Shown piece by piece: positions 34,274 through 45,505 of a stretch of 64,000 nucleotides of DNA. A model generated the notes under the pieces. The model was not told where the DNA came from, searched no databases, and saw nothing but the letters and a program-made list of their open reading frames with translations. Within the stretch, counting starts at the first letter, position 1, and each line of letters begins with the position of its first letter. The stretch lies in contig MU270018.1 in the NCBI GenBank assembly GCA_021432635.1, forward strand, positions 813,579 through 877,578, given 5' to 3'. This DNA comes from Thozetella sp. PMI_491. Its lineage: Eukaryota; Ascomycota; Sordariomycetes; Chaetosphaeriales; Chaetosphaeriaceae. The position numbers and the translations under genes are program-made.

Positions 34274-36383
34274 TTATTGCCATGGCGTCTGCGTTGCCGG
34301 CCTGGGGAACACCGGGATGGTCTCCAGATGGTCCAGGCCACCGCCGAGTGGCTGTTGGTTGTGCTGCCAGCCCATACCGGTCTGGTGATTTACGAAGGCT
34401 CCTTGGCGAAATGGATTAGTGCTTCCGGTCGGCTGGGAGATGAGCGCTCCGGCCGTGACTGGTCGCTGCTGTGGCTGCGCACCCGAGGGAGCGAAGTTCT
34501 TAGCGAATGGATTCGTGCCAGTAGGCATGGCGACGAGGGGGGTAGCTTGAGGGGGCTGCTGCTGAGGCGCGGCGGACTGGAACGGAGAGTTGGAGCTGGG
34601 GGCTCCGAACGGCTGGATGCCCTGGGGAGAGGAGCGAGCGAAGGGGTTGGTGGATTGCGAGGTCGACGGGCGTTGCTGCGGCGTCGCCGTAGGGAAGGGT
34701 GAGCCCGTCTGCTGCGAGACGAGCATGGACTGCCGGAAGGGGTTTGTTACTTGCTGGCCCGGCTGAAGCCCGCCCTGGAAGCCGGTGGCCCCGGTCTGGA
34801 ACGACGCGACGGACTCCTGGGGTATCGACGAGAGGGTGCTCGGCTGGAAGCTCTGTTGGGGCGAGAAGGCACCGAAGCCGGCACCAGGGAATTGTTGCTG
34901 GCCAAAGCCGTTAGGCTGTTGCTGGAAAGGGCTGTTGCTAGCAAAGCCGGTTGGCTGTGCGGCGAAGCCGGTTGGCTGTGCGGCGAAGCCATTGGTCGGC
35001 ATCTGCTGGGTCGGGAAAGGGCCGTTGTTTACCACTCCCCACGGGTTCATGCCGGCTGCCGTCGGCTGTGGCTGCACGGCCATCGGCTGTTGCTTTGTCT
35101 CGATAGACTCGAAGAAGTCGATCAAGTTGCCCTCCGGTTTCTTCGTGGCCGAGGTTGATGCGCCAGCGGAGGACTTTGGGCCCTCCAGCTTCACGGACGT
35201 CTCGGTTTTGAACAGCTTAGACCCAATCGACGAGCTGCCACCGGTCGCCTTCTTAACATCAAGCTCTGCCAGGTATTGTCTTCGGTGGATCTCGAAGTCG
35301 GGGTCTTTGAGATATTCTTCGAGCTGCCGGCCCAGGTTCACGGGGGCATGCTTCAGTTTCGGCACCTCGACTCTCGTATGATGCTCATACTGCCTTGCAA
35401 CAGTCAAGTATTGTACCACGAAGTCCGTCTGCCGTGTGAAGGTCCGGTATACGTCCATCGCTCGCTCGGCATCCGACTTGGCCATCTCAAAGAAGTGGCC
35501 TGAATGTGGTCAGCTCCATACATATAGATAGCATCGCGGCCCGTCCACACCATAGGATGCGCCTTACCCAAGATATTGATCATGGCTTGGTTCAGGACTT
35601 GAAACAGCGCAAGCAAGTCCAGGACCAATAGCCTGAAAACGGTTATGGTAATTTCATTCTCCGGCTCGTTGTCCATGACCTGTCGCTCGGTTAGCCGCGC
35701 CGTTCGGAGGGGAGCGCGAGGGCAAGGACCGCATACGTCACACTTGAGGAGAGCCGTGAGCTGGTGCTGAACGACTTCGGTCTCCCGGAGCAGCCCCTTC
35801 TCCACCGTGAGCTTTTCCAACCGTGTCTCTTTCGTCCGCACCCAATCGCATTTTGTCTCTCGGAACGCGCGTCCGCGCTCGGTAAGATAATTAGAGTAAT
35901 GTCGAATGTTGCGTCCTTGGGTTTGCGCTGGGTACCTATCGGTTAGCTCTGGCTGCCGGAGCATCGCGAGACACGCGGGAGGGGTTCACCAACCGTCGGA
36001 GAAGACGCTCACGGCCAACATGTTCCTGTGCTTGGCGAGAAAGGAGAGGGTGGCATCGAGCGACCCCTCGCGGATCATCAGATGAACCGTGATCAAGCTC
36101 TTGAAGACGACGGTCCATGTGGAATCGCGAAGCCGATACTGAAGCGTCCGGAAGACCTCGCCCACGCCCGCCTCGCCAGCGTGCGTCGCAACTAGGATGT
36201 GCTCGATGTACTTCGTCTTGGGCGGCGCGGCCTGCGGGTAGAAAGGCGGGTCAGCACGATCGCCTACGGGAGGGGGCACGCCCTGTGTCTATGCGCTTCC
36301 CTGCAGCCCAAGGGACGGGGGGTGGTTTAACGGACCTTGATCTTGGTCGCGCCCTTGACCGACTTCTCGAAAGAGCTCGCCAT
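34274..36383 (-). CDS. YAP1801: AP180/CALM-type clathrin adaptor (ANTH domain, Yap1801-like)
   Basis: Five minus-strand exons encode 604 residues: 36383-36336, 36231-35994, 35927-35737, 35679-35568, 35499-34274. Phases are consistent; joins are KIK-AAPPKTKY, FSD-AQTQGRN, KCD-VMDNEPEN and NILG-HFFEMAK. Residues 1 to about 280 are the ANTH domain: GATKIKAAPPKTKYIEHIL carries the basic PIP2-binding surface, and RNIRHYSNYLTERGRAFR is characteristic. The remainder is disordered and Gln/Pro/Gly-rich. It carries a clathrin-box-like LIDFFESI, four Asn-Pro-Phe motifs that EH-domain proteins bind, and a GFAAQPT repeat. The protein recruits clathrin and cargo such as SNAREs to the plasma membrane at PIP2. 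The first donor (GTCCGT) is weak but needed to reach the conserved second exon. Confidence 0.93.
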
Positions 36384-38363
36384 TGCCGCCAAGGAGGGCC
36401 GATGAGGGCGTTCGGCTGGGTCCGGTAGCTTTGGCGACGCGGGTTCAGCTCTGGGCCAGCCTCCTGAATATCGCGCCCACTTTTTTTGGTCACCGTCGGC
36501 AGCAGTCTCGGGAGGCCGGGTCGTTTGGGATTTGCGAAGGGGAGGTCGAGATTCCGTTGGGCAGGCGGAAACAGCGATGGCTGAGGTGCGGATCGGGGGT
36601 TTGGATGGGAAGGTATGTCGGTTCGAATTGGATGTGTTCGGGCAGCAGTGGCGGAAGTTGGGGGAGGCGTTGCCGGACAAACGCACTGATCGGCCCCAGG
36701 GTATTGGTTGACGCCGTGGATCCCAGAATTGAGCCGCGCCCGACTGGAACCACGTCAAAAAAAGAAACAGAGCTGGACCCTCAGCGCACGGCCGGCCGCG
36801 AAACCATTGGAAGACGGCGCCGAGCTTCAAGGGGTCTCCGGCCGACACTTGGGTGTTTTCCGGTCGCTTCCTGCAAAGGTGTTGGAGAGAGAAACATACA
36901 GTTTGGGGGCCTGCGGAGGGCCTGCGGAGGACCTGCCTGGTTTTCCTGAGGGGTTACGTAGGTCATATTCCACTTCAATTACTCGTGCAGTTACTATTAA
37001 GGACTACCTCGACCGACCTCCCCGGGACGCCATTGGAGAAGCAGCAAAAATTGAGCTTGCCAAATCTCGCTGCGTCATTTCAATACCAAGAGCCTACGTG
37101 GCCACGATCCCTTTCCGCTAGCCGAGCCTGCTCGCTTGCTTTCTCTCTCTGTCCTGCTTGCTCGCTGTCGCATGTGCAACCATGAACCCTGAAACAGCAC
37201 CTGCCAGATTTCACGACATGGGGTCTATGGTCTCGCACATGGGGCCTGGCTCCCTTCAAAGACAGGTTCTACGCAGACGGGCTAGAACGGCACTAGCGAT
37301 ATAGAAGTCGACTTCTATATGTTGGAAATCTCGCTTCCACGGCAACACCCTTAACATTGTTACGATACTCACTACTTGGCAGTCGCTGGCGACAACCACC
37401 ACGTAGAATGAGACGAGCAGATGCTTGTCCCAAGTGTAGGGGCCAGAAAAGCCGTAGCGTAGAGCTAGATACATGCAGAGATAAATAGACGCGGCGCTGC
37501 AGGATCCGGCGCCAGCTTTCTTTTTCTCGCCTATTACCTCCAAAATTGGTGGAGGGTGGTGTTTTCCCGCAGGTGTCTCAGATTCTTAGGGCAACACGGC
37601 CGTCTCTAAGGATCGGCATGGAACAGCAAAAGCAAGAGCAGGGGGGTGAATACCGCGTATCCCAATGGCTCCTCCGGCTATGGTCCAGTCTCTAGCCACC
37701 ATGCCTCTTACCAGAGAAATCAGTCCTCCACTTGGAGGCGAGGGAGTTCCCAGGCGTCGTTAGGGAGATGGGATGATGAAGGACCGTGCATACGGCTCCC
37801 GTGAGCCGGCATACTCCGCTTCCCTGGGGAGTAGGGCAATAAGTACCAAAAAAAGAGTGAGTGTAGCCTTCCATGATTCAAGTCAATCAGAGTTGCCTTC
37901 TATGCGTCCGATGAAAAACAAGGTCGAGTGTGTCGAACGCTTATTTCACACTTCCGCCCCCCGTCACAGCCAGACCACTTAAGCCCGCGAGGGGAGAGTC
38001 TGGAAGCTCTGGAAGGCGAAAGCTATCATATGGTCACGCAGGCTTTCATCACCTAGGGCCATGTTAGCGGGGGGCGGTCTTGGAGGCGGGCAGTTTGACA
38101 TACATGGTTTTGAATTGGAAGGATGAAGAGAAAAGAAGAGAAAAGGTTGGGCTCGGAAAGGCTCAGGAAACATTTATCAAAATCTTTGCGGGCCCACAAC
38201 GGGTTCTTGGGGGCGTTTGATTGGATGAAGCTTGGGGCACTCTTTGGTGGATCCCTAGGAGCTCTTGCAGCTGCAGGAGCAGTCTCGTCGGCCCATCTGC
38301 AACTTCTAGAGCTACTGCTGCTGCTATGCGCAACGGCAAGAAAGGGGGTCTGTAGGGACAGCC
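36384..38363. promoter_or_regulatory. Divergent intergenic region AP180 / mitochondrial AspRS
   Basis: About 2 kb lies between divergent start codons. Short frames occur on both strands; one of 125 codons at 38123-38500 overlaps the AspRS first exon in another frame and looks like chance. I see no supported gene, only promoter and leader sequence of the two neighbours. Confidence 0.5.
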
Positions 38364-40802
38364 ATGGCCAGACCAACCATGCCGATGAGGCATATTTGCC
38401 GTCACGCCAGCAACTTGACCCAGTCAGGCCGGCTCCATGCCATCCGCGGTCTCACCTATCCGAGGGTTGCAGCGCGACTCATCCACGATATTGCCGCTGA
38501 TGCGCGCGTTGGAGGCTCGACGAAGCCGGGCGCGACAAGCCCATCGCGCCTTGCTCGGAATTTAAATGAGTATAAGAATTCCTGTAAGCCCTCCCAAGCT
38601 CCTCCATGCGCATGCGTCTGACATTACGCCTCCGCTCTAGTTGAGTTCAACCGGCAGTCTACGCCCGCTGAGCTGCAGGTGGAGGGAACCCGGGTCACCG
38701 TCAATGGTTTCCTTTCCAGAAGGAGAGTTATGCATTCTAAGCTGGTGTTCGCCGACGTAGAAACTGACCCAGGGCTCGCCTATCCATCGCAGCCCAACGG
38801 GCAGGGTCCCCGGCGGCAGGTCCAGATTACCTCGGCCTATGAGCAGGCAGGCGGCCCGGATGAGCTGGTCAACAAGGACCTGAGGGCCGTTCTCCTTCAC
38901 AGCCCCGTCACCGTTACCGGCACGGTGGCCAAGGTGACCGGCACTCGGATTGACATAAAACTGGAATCTATCAAGCCCCTGAACATGTTTCCTAAGGACA
39001 TCATTGTTTCCGAGGGCACCGTCTTTCCCCCGTCGTCCCGCCATCTGCAGATCCGTTTCTCCGAGACACTGCGCACTCGCTTGTATATGCGCAATTCTGC
39101 GAGTATGGCCATTGAGGAGACCCTGGCATCTAAAGGGTTTCTCCAGGTTGAGACTCCTCTATTGTTCAAATCGACCCCCGAAGGAGCCAGCGAATTCCTC
39201 GTCCCCACCAGGCGAGCCGGCATGGCCTATGCCCTGCCCCAAAGCCCGCAGCAGTACAAACAACTTCTCATGGCCAGCGGTGTCAGGGGTTACTACCAAT
39301 TTGCGCGCTGCTTTCGGGACGAGGACCTGCGCGCCGACAGACAGCCAGAGTTCACTCAGGTTCGCGAGGCTTCCTAGACCCTTTTGGCTAAACGCCTGAT
39401 ATATCGCGATAGGAGCTGACTGCATCTCAGCTTGATATGGAAATGTCCTTTGCTACGGCTAGGGACGTGAGGGATACGGTTGAGCAGCTTATCAGATCTA
39501 TATTCGCCCGCCTCAGCAAAGACATCAAATTCAGGCTCGAAGGCGACAAAATGGTGCCTGTTCTCCCCTCTATGCTCGCAAGCGAACCACAGGTGGGTTG
39601 ATACGACCTCTGAAGCAAATATTGCGCGTAACGCTAATCGTACGCAGTCTTCCTCCCAGGTTCAAGAGACGCGAGGTTGGGTAGAACCCCCCAGCCAGGA
39701 GCCGTTTCAGTGCATCTCCTATGCCACCGCCATGGCTCAATATGGCTGCGACAAGCCGGACCTGCGTATCCCATTTACTGTCAGAAATCCCGCGGGTGTC
39801 CCGTTACTCTGCAGATCCTTGGCTAACTTATCTTCCTAGATCTCTCGTGTTGACGATATCCTTCCCCGAGACTTCATTCAGAAGATCAGCAACCTGGGGA
39901 ACCCGGCAGTGGAAGTTATTGTTCTCCGACCAACGCGGAAATCTGGCTCTACTCCTACAATGAAGGATGTCCAGGCCTTCATGGACTCGCTGCCTTCCTC
40001 TCTGCTAGACAATCCCGATGGTGGTCCGGCACCCCTCTTGTTTAACCCTTCCCAGCCACTGGGTGGCCTCTCGGCTCTGGGGTTTGAGGCCGCCGAGAAG
40101 ATCAGAAGCCTCGAAGGAGTGGAGGAGCTAGCAGAAGGTGACATTCTCATCTTCCAGGCACGTGAGGACAAACCCTTTCAAGGAGGCTCGACGGCCTTGG
40201 GTCGCATTCGCACGGCGCTCTACGAGTTCGCCATTGGCAACAAATTCTTGCCACTTAACAACGACTTCAAATTTCTCTGGGTCAATGAGTTCCCAATGTT
40301 CACGCCCGACAACGACAAGGACCCCGGCCAGGGCGGCACGGCGGGCTTCTCCGCGACCCACCACCCATTCACGGCCCCGTTCAGCCAGGCCGATTTCGAC
40401 CTGTTAAGCGTCGACCCGCTTGCCGCTCGCGGTGATAGCTTCGACCTCGTCGTCAACGGCGTCGAGCTGGGCGGCGGCAGCAGGCGTATTCACCTCCCGC
40501 AAATGCAGGAAGATATCATGCGGGAAGTGCTAAAGATGAGCGATGAGCGCATTGCGCAGTTTTCACACCTGATCGAGGCGCTCCGCGCCGGCTGCCCGCC
40601 TCATGCCGGCTTCGCGCTAGGCTTCGACCGCCTAATAGCTGTACTGAGCTATGCGGAATCCCTGCGCGACGTGGTTGCGTTCCCGAAGTCCAAAAAGGGC
40701 GAGGATCTGATGGTCAAGAGCCCCGCTCGCATTACGAACGCAGACCTGGAAAGGTACCACCTTTCCTTCCGTGGAAAGAAGTCGACCAAGGAAGCGGCAT
40801 AG
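38364..40802 (+). CDS. MSD1: Mitochondrial aspartyl-tRNA synthetase (bacterial-type AspRS)
   Basis: Five exons, 38364-38583, 38641-39359, 39431-39592, 39648-39779 and 39840-40802, give 731 residues. The enzyme charges tRNA-Asp in mitochondria. The N-terminal 60 residues are Arg-rich without acidic residues early on ([19 protein letters not shown]), as in a mitochondrial presequence. The OB-fold anticodon domain follows ([12 protein letters not shown]). Class II motif 1 is [20 protein letters not shown]. Motif 2 is [20 protein letters not shown] at about 295-325, and motif 3 is [11 protein letters not shown] near 670. A long insertion domain lies between motifs 2 and 3, as in bacterial AspRS. 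Exon 4 may instead begin at 39660, because two in-phase acceptors lie 12 nt apart. Other AUGs near 38382 are alternative starts. Confidence 0.93.
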
Positions 40803-41354
40803 AGGCTCTCCGTCGATCTGATTCCGTGCACCCAGAGTAGCCGGCGAGGCGTGATTGTGTGTAAGATATGTAAACGGGGAGAACTAGAGGTGGCGTCGAG
40901 GGTTACTATATGGGATCGAACACCACTTGCATAGAATTCTTTTTGTACTATACCTCGCCACGATACCATTGTCTCAGTGTACGTTAAGACTTGTACCTGA
41001 TGGAAACTCCTTGCCAATGAGACGAGCGCCTTGTGAATAATACCTCCGCGTTTAGTCACCTGAGTGTTGTACTGACACTGGATGATGGCGGGGGACAACT
41101 TCACGGGGATGCAAACCTGAGTATCACGGAATCATCTTCTCTAGGGCGAAATCGATGGTCCCCGGAGAGACAGGTCAGACCTTAGCGTGGTGGATCTACA
41201 ACTCTGGTCGCGATTCTATGCTTGCCTTAGTCCTCAATCGGCCGGGGCCACGAAGCTCACCAAGCGAGCTCCCCCTAGAACCTTATGGTTTTCTCCCCGC
41301 CATAGGGACGCTGGTGCCTCACGTAGCACATCCGTCAGTGCTAAAAACTAGTAC
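40803..41354. other. Convergent 3' region AspRS / SET gene
   Basis: No gene is seen; both neighbouring genes end here. A possible extra 3' exon of the SET gene is discussed in that entry. Confidence 0.55.
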
Positions 41355-42408
41355 TCACCACATCGGGCTGCGGGGTCCTCGCCCTTCGAGGAGATCCACC
41401 TCATCCTGCGTCAAGGGCGTGCAACCGCCACAAGTGCAGATGAAGCCAAAGATCCGGTACAGGTGGTCGGGGCAGGTGCCGTAGCTGACCAGCATCTCCT
41501 CGCCGGGCGCAATGTCTTTTTCGGCCCACATACAAATCCCCTCGACCTTATCGACGCTATACCGGACGTTTCGGACCGGGGCGCAGGCGTGGTTGAAGCG
41601 GGAAGCGACCCAGAAGATGGCGATGCCACCTCCCTTGACTTGAAACCTGCGGAAGGGCGCGTCAGCGAAAGAGATCACCGGCTTATAAAGGGGTTGGCCA
41701 CTCACGAATTGGCACGTCGAATGCGCTCCACGTCGTGAAAGTTTTGGAACATGGACGTGCGAGCCAGCTTCATGAACTTCTCCCTATCTTTCTCTGGGAG
41801 ACCAAGGAAATCGGGCCAGACTGAGACGGGAGTGGTCAGGAGCAGCGGCAGTTCGACGTGAACTACCTGTCCGGCCGTGATTTTCTTCAGGGCGAAGACT
41901 CCCAGGCCACCAAGCCTGGAGGGCCGGATTTCGAGGAACTCAGTCGGCTCATACAGTCTCTTTGAGTCCGGCTTGGGAGGAGGGTCGGGCTGCGGCGCCG
42001 TGGGCAAGTCTTTAGTCGAGTCGCCCAGGGCAAGGATACTCTCTGTAGCATTTTTCCTGCTCAAGTCGTCAGTATACCCCACATAAATATAAAACGTATA
42101 CATACTCTGGCTTGTCAGCGAAAGCTTCCTTGAGGCGGAGCAGCCCAGCTTTAATAGCCGTTTGCGTGGGGCGCTTGACCAGCTTCCGCACGACATAGCA
42201 CTTAGGGACCACCTTTGGCTCGGCTTTCCAAAGTCTTTTAACCTAAGGTAGATGCATGGTTAATTTATGGAATATTCATAATAGCCAAATGATATCTCAC
42301 CTTTTCAGCTAGGATTTCGAGCTCTAGACGATGGTTGGAGCTAGCATGTGCCGCGCTGATAGGGGCAGTCGCGCCTATGATGGTAAGACCTCCAATAGAC
42401 GCGTTCAT
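41355..42408 (-). CDS. Small SET-domain protein (SMYD-like lysine methyltransferase)
   Basis: Four minus-strand exons, 42408-42301, 42242-42106, 42056-41706 and 41646-41355, encode 295 residues. Joins are AEK-VKRLWKAEP, ADKP-E-KNATES and RAN-S-FQVKGGG. SET proteins transfer methyl groups from S-adenosylmethionine to lysines of histones or other proteins. SET-N is visible as SRLGGLGVFALKKITAGQVV, and SET-C as SRFNHACAPVRN, the cofactor-binding NHxC-type motif. The later GEEMLVSYG motif holds the catalytic tyrosine. A Cys-rich post-SET follows (FICTCGGCTPLT). Domain order and the split SET resemble the diverse fungal SMYD-like family; the substrate is unknown. A GTGAGT donor overlaps the TGA stop, so an extra 3' exon is possible. 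Confidence 0.85.
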
Positions 42409-43175
42409 TTTGTCCGACAACAAAGTATTCCTCGTTTGAACCCTATCTCTCCACCTGTATTTTTTCGAGTATTTTGTGAGTAGGGAGTCAGGTCAGTTCA
42501 TAGCAAAGGTGTAGGTAGAACGGTGAGATGGGGTAGGGAGTTTTGCTGGACCCGAAACCCAGCTGCTTGGCACCTGCTGTGGTTGGGGTGCATTCGATGG
42601 ATGGTACTGGATCATATTCTGAGCTTTGTAATGAATTGTTAATCGAGACCTTGGACAAAGGTGATGTGTTGGTCAAACTGGGAGGGTGAGAGGCAGGAAG
42701 GTCCGGACCCGGGAGACAGCACTTACCTAGGTACTCAGAACGAGGGTGAGCGGGTATAGTTCAGTAGGTAATAGAAATTGTACGAAGTGGCTTATTTAAG
42801 CTTCTCGTCTGGTTGCCTATCGGCCAATACATAAAAGGAGGCACGTCGCCTTTGTCAAGGTTCGCTTTGAACTTGCCTAGCAACTTTTGTTGTTTGAAGC
42901 GTTTGAGAAGATGCCAGGACATGTATCGCACGGGCTTATCAAGGTTCCCGTTCATAGCACTAATAGCAGAGGGTCAGGTCGAGTTGTTTGACAAGCATCT
43001 CAAGTTCGATTGTTACTCTCCATCCGGCGCTTGGAATTAGCCCAGTTAACGTTGTTTCTCCTGGTTCTGTACCTAATCCCGTCTTTTGGCCTTCACTGCT
43101 GGCTTCCTCGTAGAAGAGCTTTCCCAGAGAAATTATAATGACTCTATACCCGAAACATTCAAGACCATGAATTGA
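42409..43175. other. Intergenic region between SET gene and UstYa-like gene
   Basis: No supported gene. It contains the SET promoter on the left and the 3' end of the UstYa-like gene on the right. A stretch near 42752 starts like a tRNA but lacks the rest of the cloverleaf. Confidence 0.5.
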
Positions 43176-44334
43176 CTATGGGATGCTTTCTAGTACATCT
43201 CCCTTCCTGGGGGCTCTCAAATACCCCTCAGGCTGCTTTTGCTCCTCGGGCGCTTGGTGCTCCTCGGCCCATCTTCTGACTGCCTCGAAGTCTCTGCAAG
43301 TATGTTCCGTGTTGAAATCGGGGAATCCGCGTGGCTGCTCCCGATTCCACCATACTTGGCCAAGTAATCCAACGTCCACGGTACACATCAGCTGCTGCCG
43401 CAGGGTATCTAGGCAGTGGGCTGCGACCTGTCAGCGGAAGCTAGCGCTCTGGGCGAGAAAGGCACCTACTGATATGCAACCGCAGTACATATTCCTCATT
43501 TGAGAAAGCCTCTTTTCCCAAGGCTCTATAGTAGTCCACATTAAAGTACAGCGATTTCCGAAGAAGGTTCTGCCGGATTAGCTTGGTCGATCAATGCCAG
43601 GAACTTACTTTCTTACGCGGAGGTGACTTCGAATTCGCCGGGGAGCTTACTAGGCAGTGTAAATGATGCAGACCTTCCACATTGGCAATGTATCCTCCTC
43701 CGTACTTCTCTGAGACTCTCATGTGGCTCTCGCTAAGGCCAGCCCCAAGTGCGTCGATCTCCGGTACCACCGAGGGTCTGTCTGTGTCTAGTTAGATAAC
43801 GAAATGCATCCTCGGTATCATCGGTATCAGCCACTTGCAGTCGCATCCAAGGGACTCCCACGCATCGTCGACCTCCGGGCCAGCCGGCTGTCGGAACACA
43901 GTCTGTTTAAAGAAAGACCCATTGAACTGTTTAGTAGATTGCCGCATCCCTCCTTGGTTCAATACAGATGCTAGGAGAACAGTCAGCATTGCCTGCCCAA
44001 GATTCTGCATTTCAGCAGTATCAAGCCGCCGCGCCATGTGGTAAAAGATGTGGACTGTCTCGTCCATTTAGTACATACAATTGTCAGATATTTCATATCC
44101 AGACCCGGAGATGTGTTTGACTAAACCGAATCCAAGGAGAAAGAGAGTGGCGCAGAGCAAGATAACGAAGAGGCCGGCCCGCCGCTGGTGTGGACGTGCC
44201 ATAAGTTCTGTCAACACCTTGTCTGCCTCATCGTTTTGTGTGCCGTTTATGAGCAGCGGTTTACCATCCATTTTGCAAAGGGTGATGTACTGTTTTCTGA
44301 AATCTGAGTTTTTGACACCACGTCTCAGGCTCAT
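43176..44334 (-). CDS. UstYa-like protein (DUF3328), putative oxidase of RiPP/mycotoxin type
   Basis: Five minus-strand exons encode 287 residues: 44334-44079, 43970-43835, 43777-43651, 43569-43470, 43420-43176. UstYa-family proteins act in fungal ribosomal-peptide and other secondary-metabolite pathways, where several catalyse oxidative cyclisation or halogenation of peptide side chains. A cytosolic N-terminus (1-52) leads to one membrane helix (54-72, GLFVILLCATLFLLGFGLV). The family landmarks follow in order: FNGSFF, PEVDDAWESLG, KYGGGYIANVEGLHHLHCL, LYFNVDYYRALG, LRQQLMCTVDVGLLGQVWWN and PDFNTEHTCRDFEAVRRWAE. Both HxxHC motifs are intact: H168-HL-H-C172 and H205-IT-H-C209. Length and topology match the family. 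No in-frame lesion is needed. The exon 1-2 junction and the short exon 2-3 intron are the least certain. Confidence 0.85.
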
Positions 44335-45505
44335 CGGGCGATGGCTAGGCTGGGTGGCATGAGCAACGCGGAGGCAGCGGTGGCTTTACACTACTAAGGA
44401 GTCTATACACACAGTTCCCTCTCTGTGTTTGCCTCCATTATTATCTTCCAAGTCCAGGGTACACCGGGTGCCTCTGCGTTTCTGTGTCACCAGCACGACT
44501 TAGCCTCTCGTACCCTAGCTGCCGCCGTCTCAGCTCAGCAGTTGCCTCGCGCAGAGTCCCGAGAATTACACAAACTGTCTGTTAACACAGACGGACAAAC
44601 AAATTCACCGGTGTCAAACAAATTCGGCCGGGTGGGACCGGACCACGTAGCGGTGCAGCAGCCCGTCAAGACGCCATGGCCGGTGGCACAGAACCAAGGC
44701 AAGATTAGGCACCTGCTCCGTCACCCTTTCAGAGTCAAGTGCTACAATTAATCCATGCGGCTAATATGGAAATCGGCATGGCGGGTGTTAGAAACAGATT
44801 TAAACAAGTGATAGATCTGTTGCTCGATCATGCCACAAAGAAAGACCGGCCGAGCGCGTTGCTGAACAGTCGTGTGTGTTTCTCAAGCACCGTTCACGAC
44901 TCAGCTATGATGCCACAGTATACAAGTGTCTAGCCAATCAGCCCGGTTCATTAATTTGCAAGGTGATACTGATCTTAATCACTCACTCCACATGAGGGTG
45001 AACTCTAGAAGGCTTTGTTGCATGCCGCATGTTGCACGTCGCACCGTCCAACAACGGTTGAGCCGAAAGAATCAGCACAAAGCACCGAAGAAACAGATGC
45101 ATGTTCCGGCCTTCATTCCAAACCCTCCTTTGATTGACCCGTATGACTTTCTCGACTTGTGTTTCTCTGCCCCCGCAATGCTCCAGTCGTTCCTGAGAAC
45201 GAAGAGACGAGACGGGCCCCTGGGATTAACAAGACCCAAAACTGCCTCTCATGCATCCTTGTTTGGCCGCCTACTCAGCACTACGGGCTGCGGGCTGCGG
45301 GCTACCGAGCAAACTAACGTATGTGCCATTCCCATCATAAGCAAACACACTCACAATCAACGAAGCTCTTCCCCTGGCAGGGGACTAGTACCGAGATCTA
45401 ATTACAGCGCTTTTCAGCTTTGTTTATGAATGCTAGACATCCCAACCACCTGCTGCCCAACCAAGGCCGACCAACATCCTTCCTACCGCATTAATAGCAT
45501 CTAAA
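44335..45505. promoter_or_regulatory. Divergent intergenic region UstYa-like / secreted protein
   Basis: 1.17 kb lies between divergent start codons, with a CCAAT box at 44934-44938 near its middle. A 167-codon frame at 44926-45429 has no family features and is not called. A short GGGCTGC triplication lies at about 45286-45303. Confidence 0.5.
44934..44938 (+). promoter_or_regulatory. CCAAT box in the divergent interval
   Basis: TAGCCAATCAGCC contains the extended GCCAATCA form. It is about 570 bp from one start codon and 600 bp from the other. Confidence 0.35.

Noticed and set aside
37740-37860. Structured-looking stretch (CGTGCATACGGCTCCCGTGA) suggestive of an intron-type ribozyme
   Set aside because: No conserved core elements of group I or group II introns could be found around it.
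38123-38500. Open frame of 125 codons (+) overlapping the AspRS first exon
   Set aside because: It is in a different frame from the supported exon and shows only chance hydrophobic runs.
42752-42825. tRNA-like start GCGGGTATAGTTCAGTAGGTA
   Set aside because: No anticodon stem, T-loop GTTCGA-type sequence or closing acceptor stem follows.
44926-45429. Open frame of 167 codons (+) in the divergent interval
   Set aside because: It has no domain, signal peptide or splice logic and lies in the presumed promoter of the secreted protein gene.
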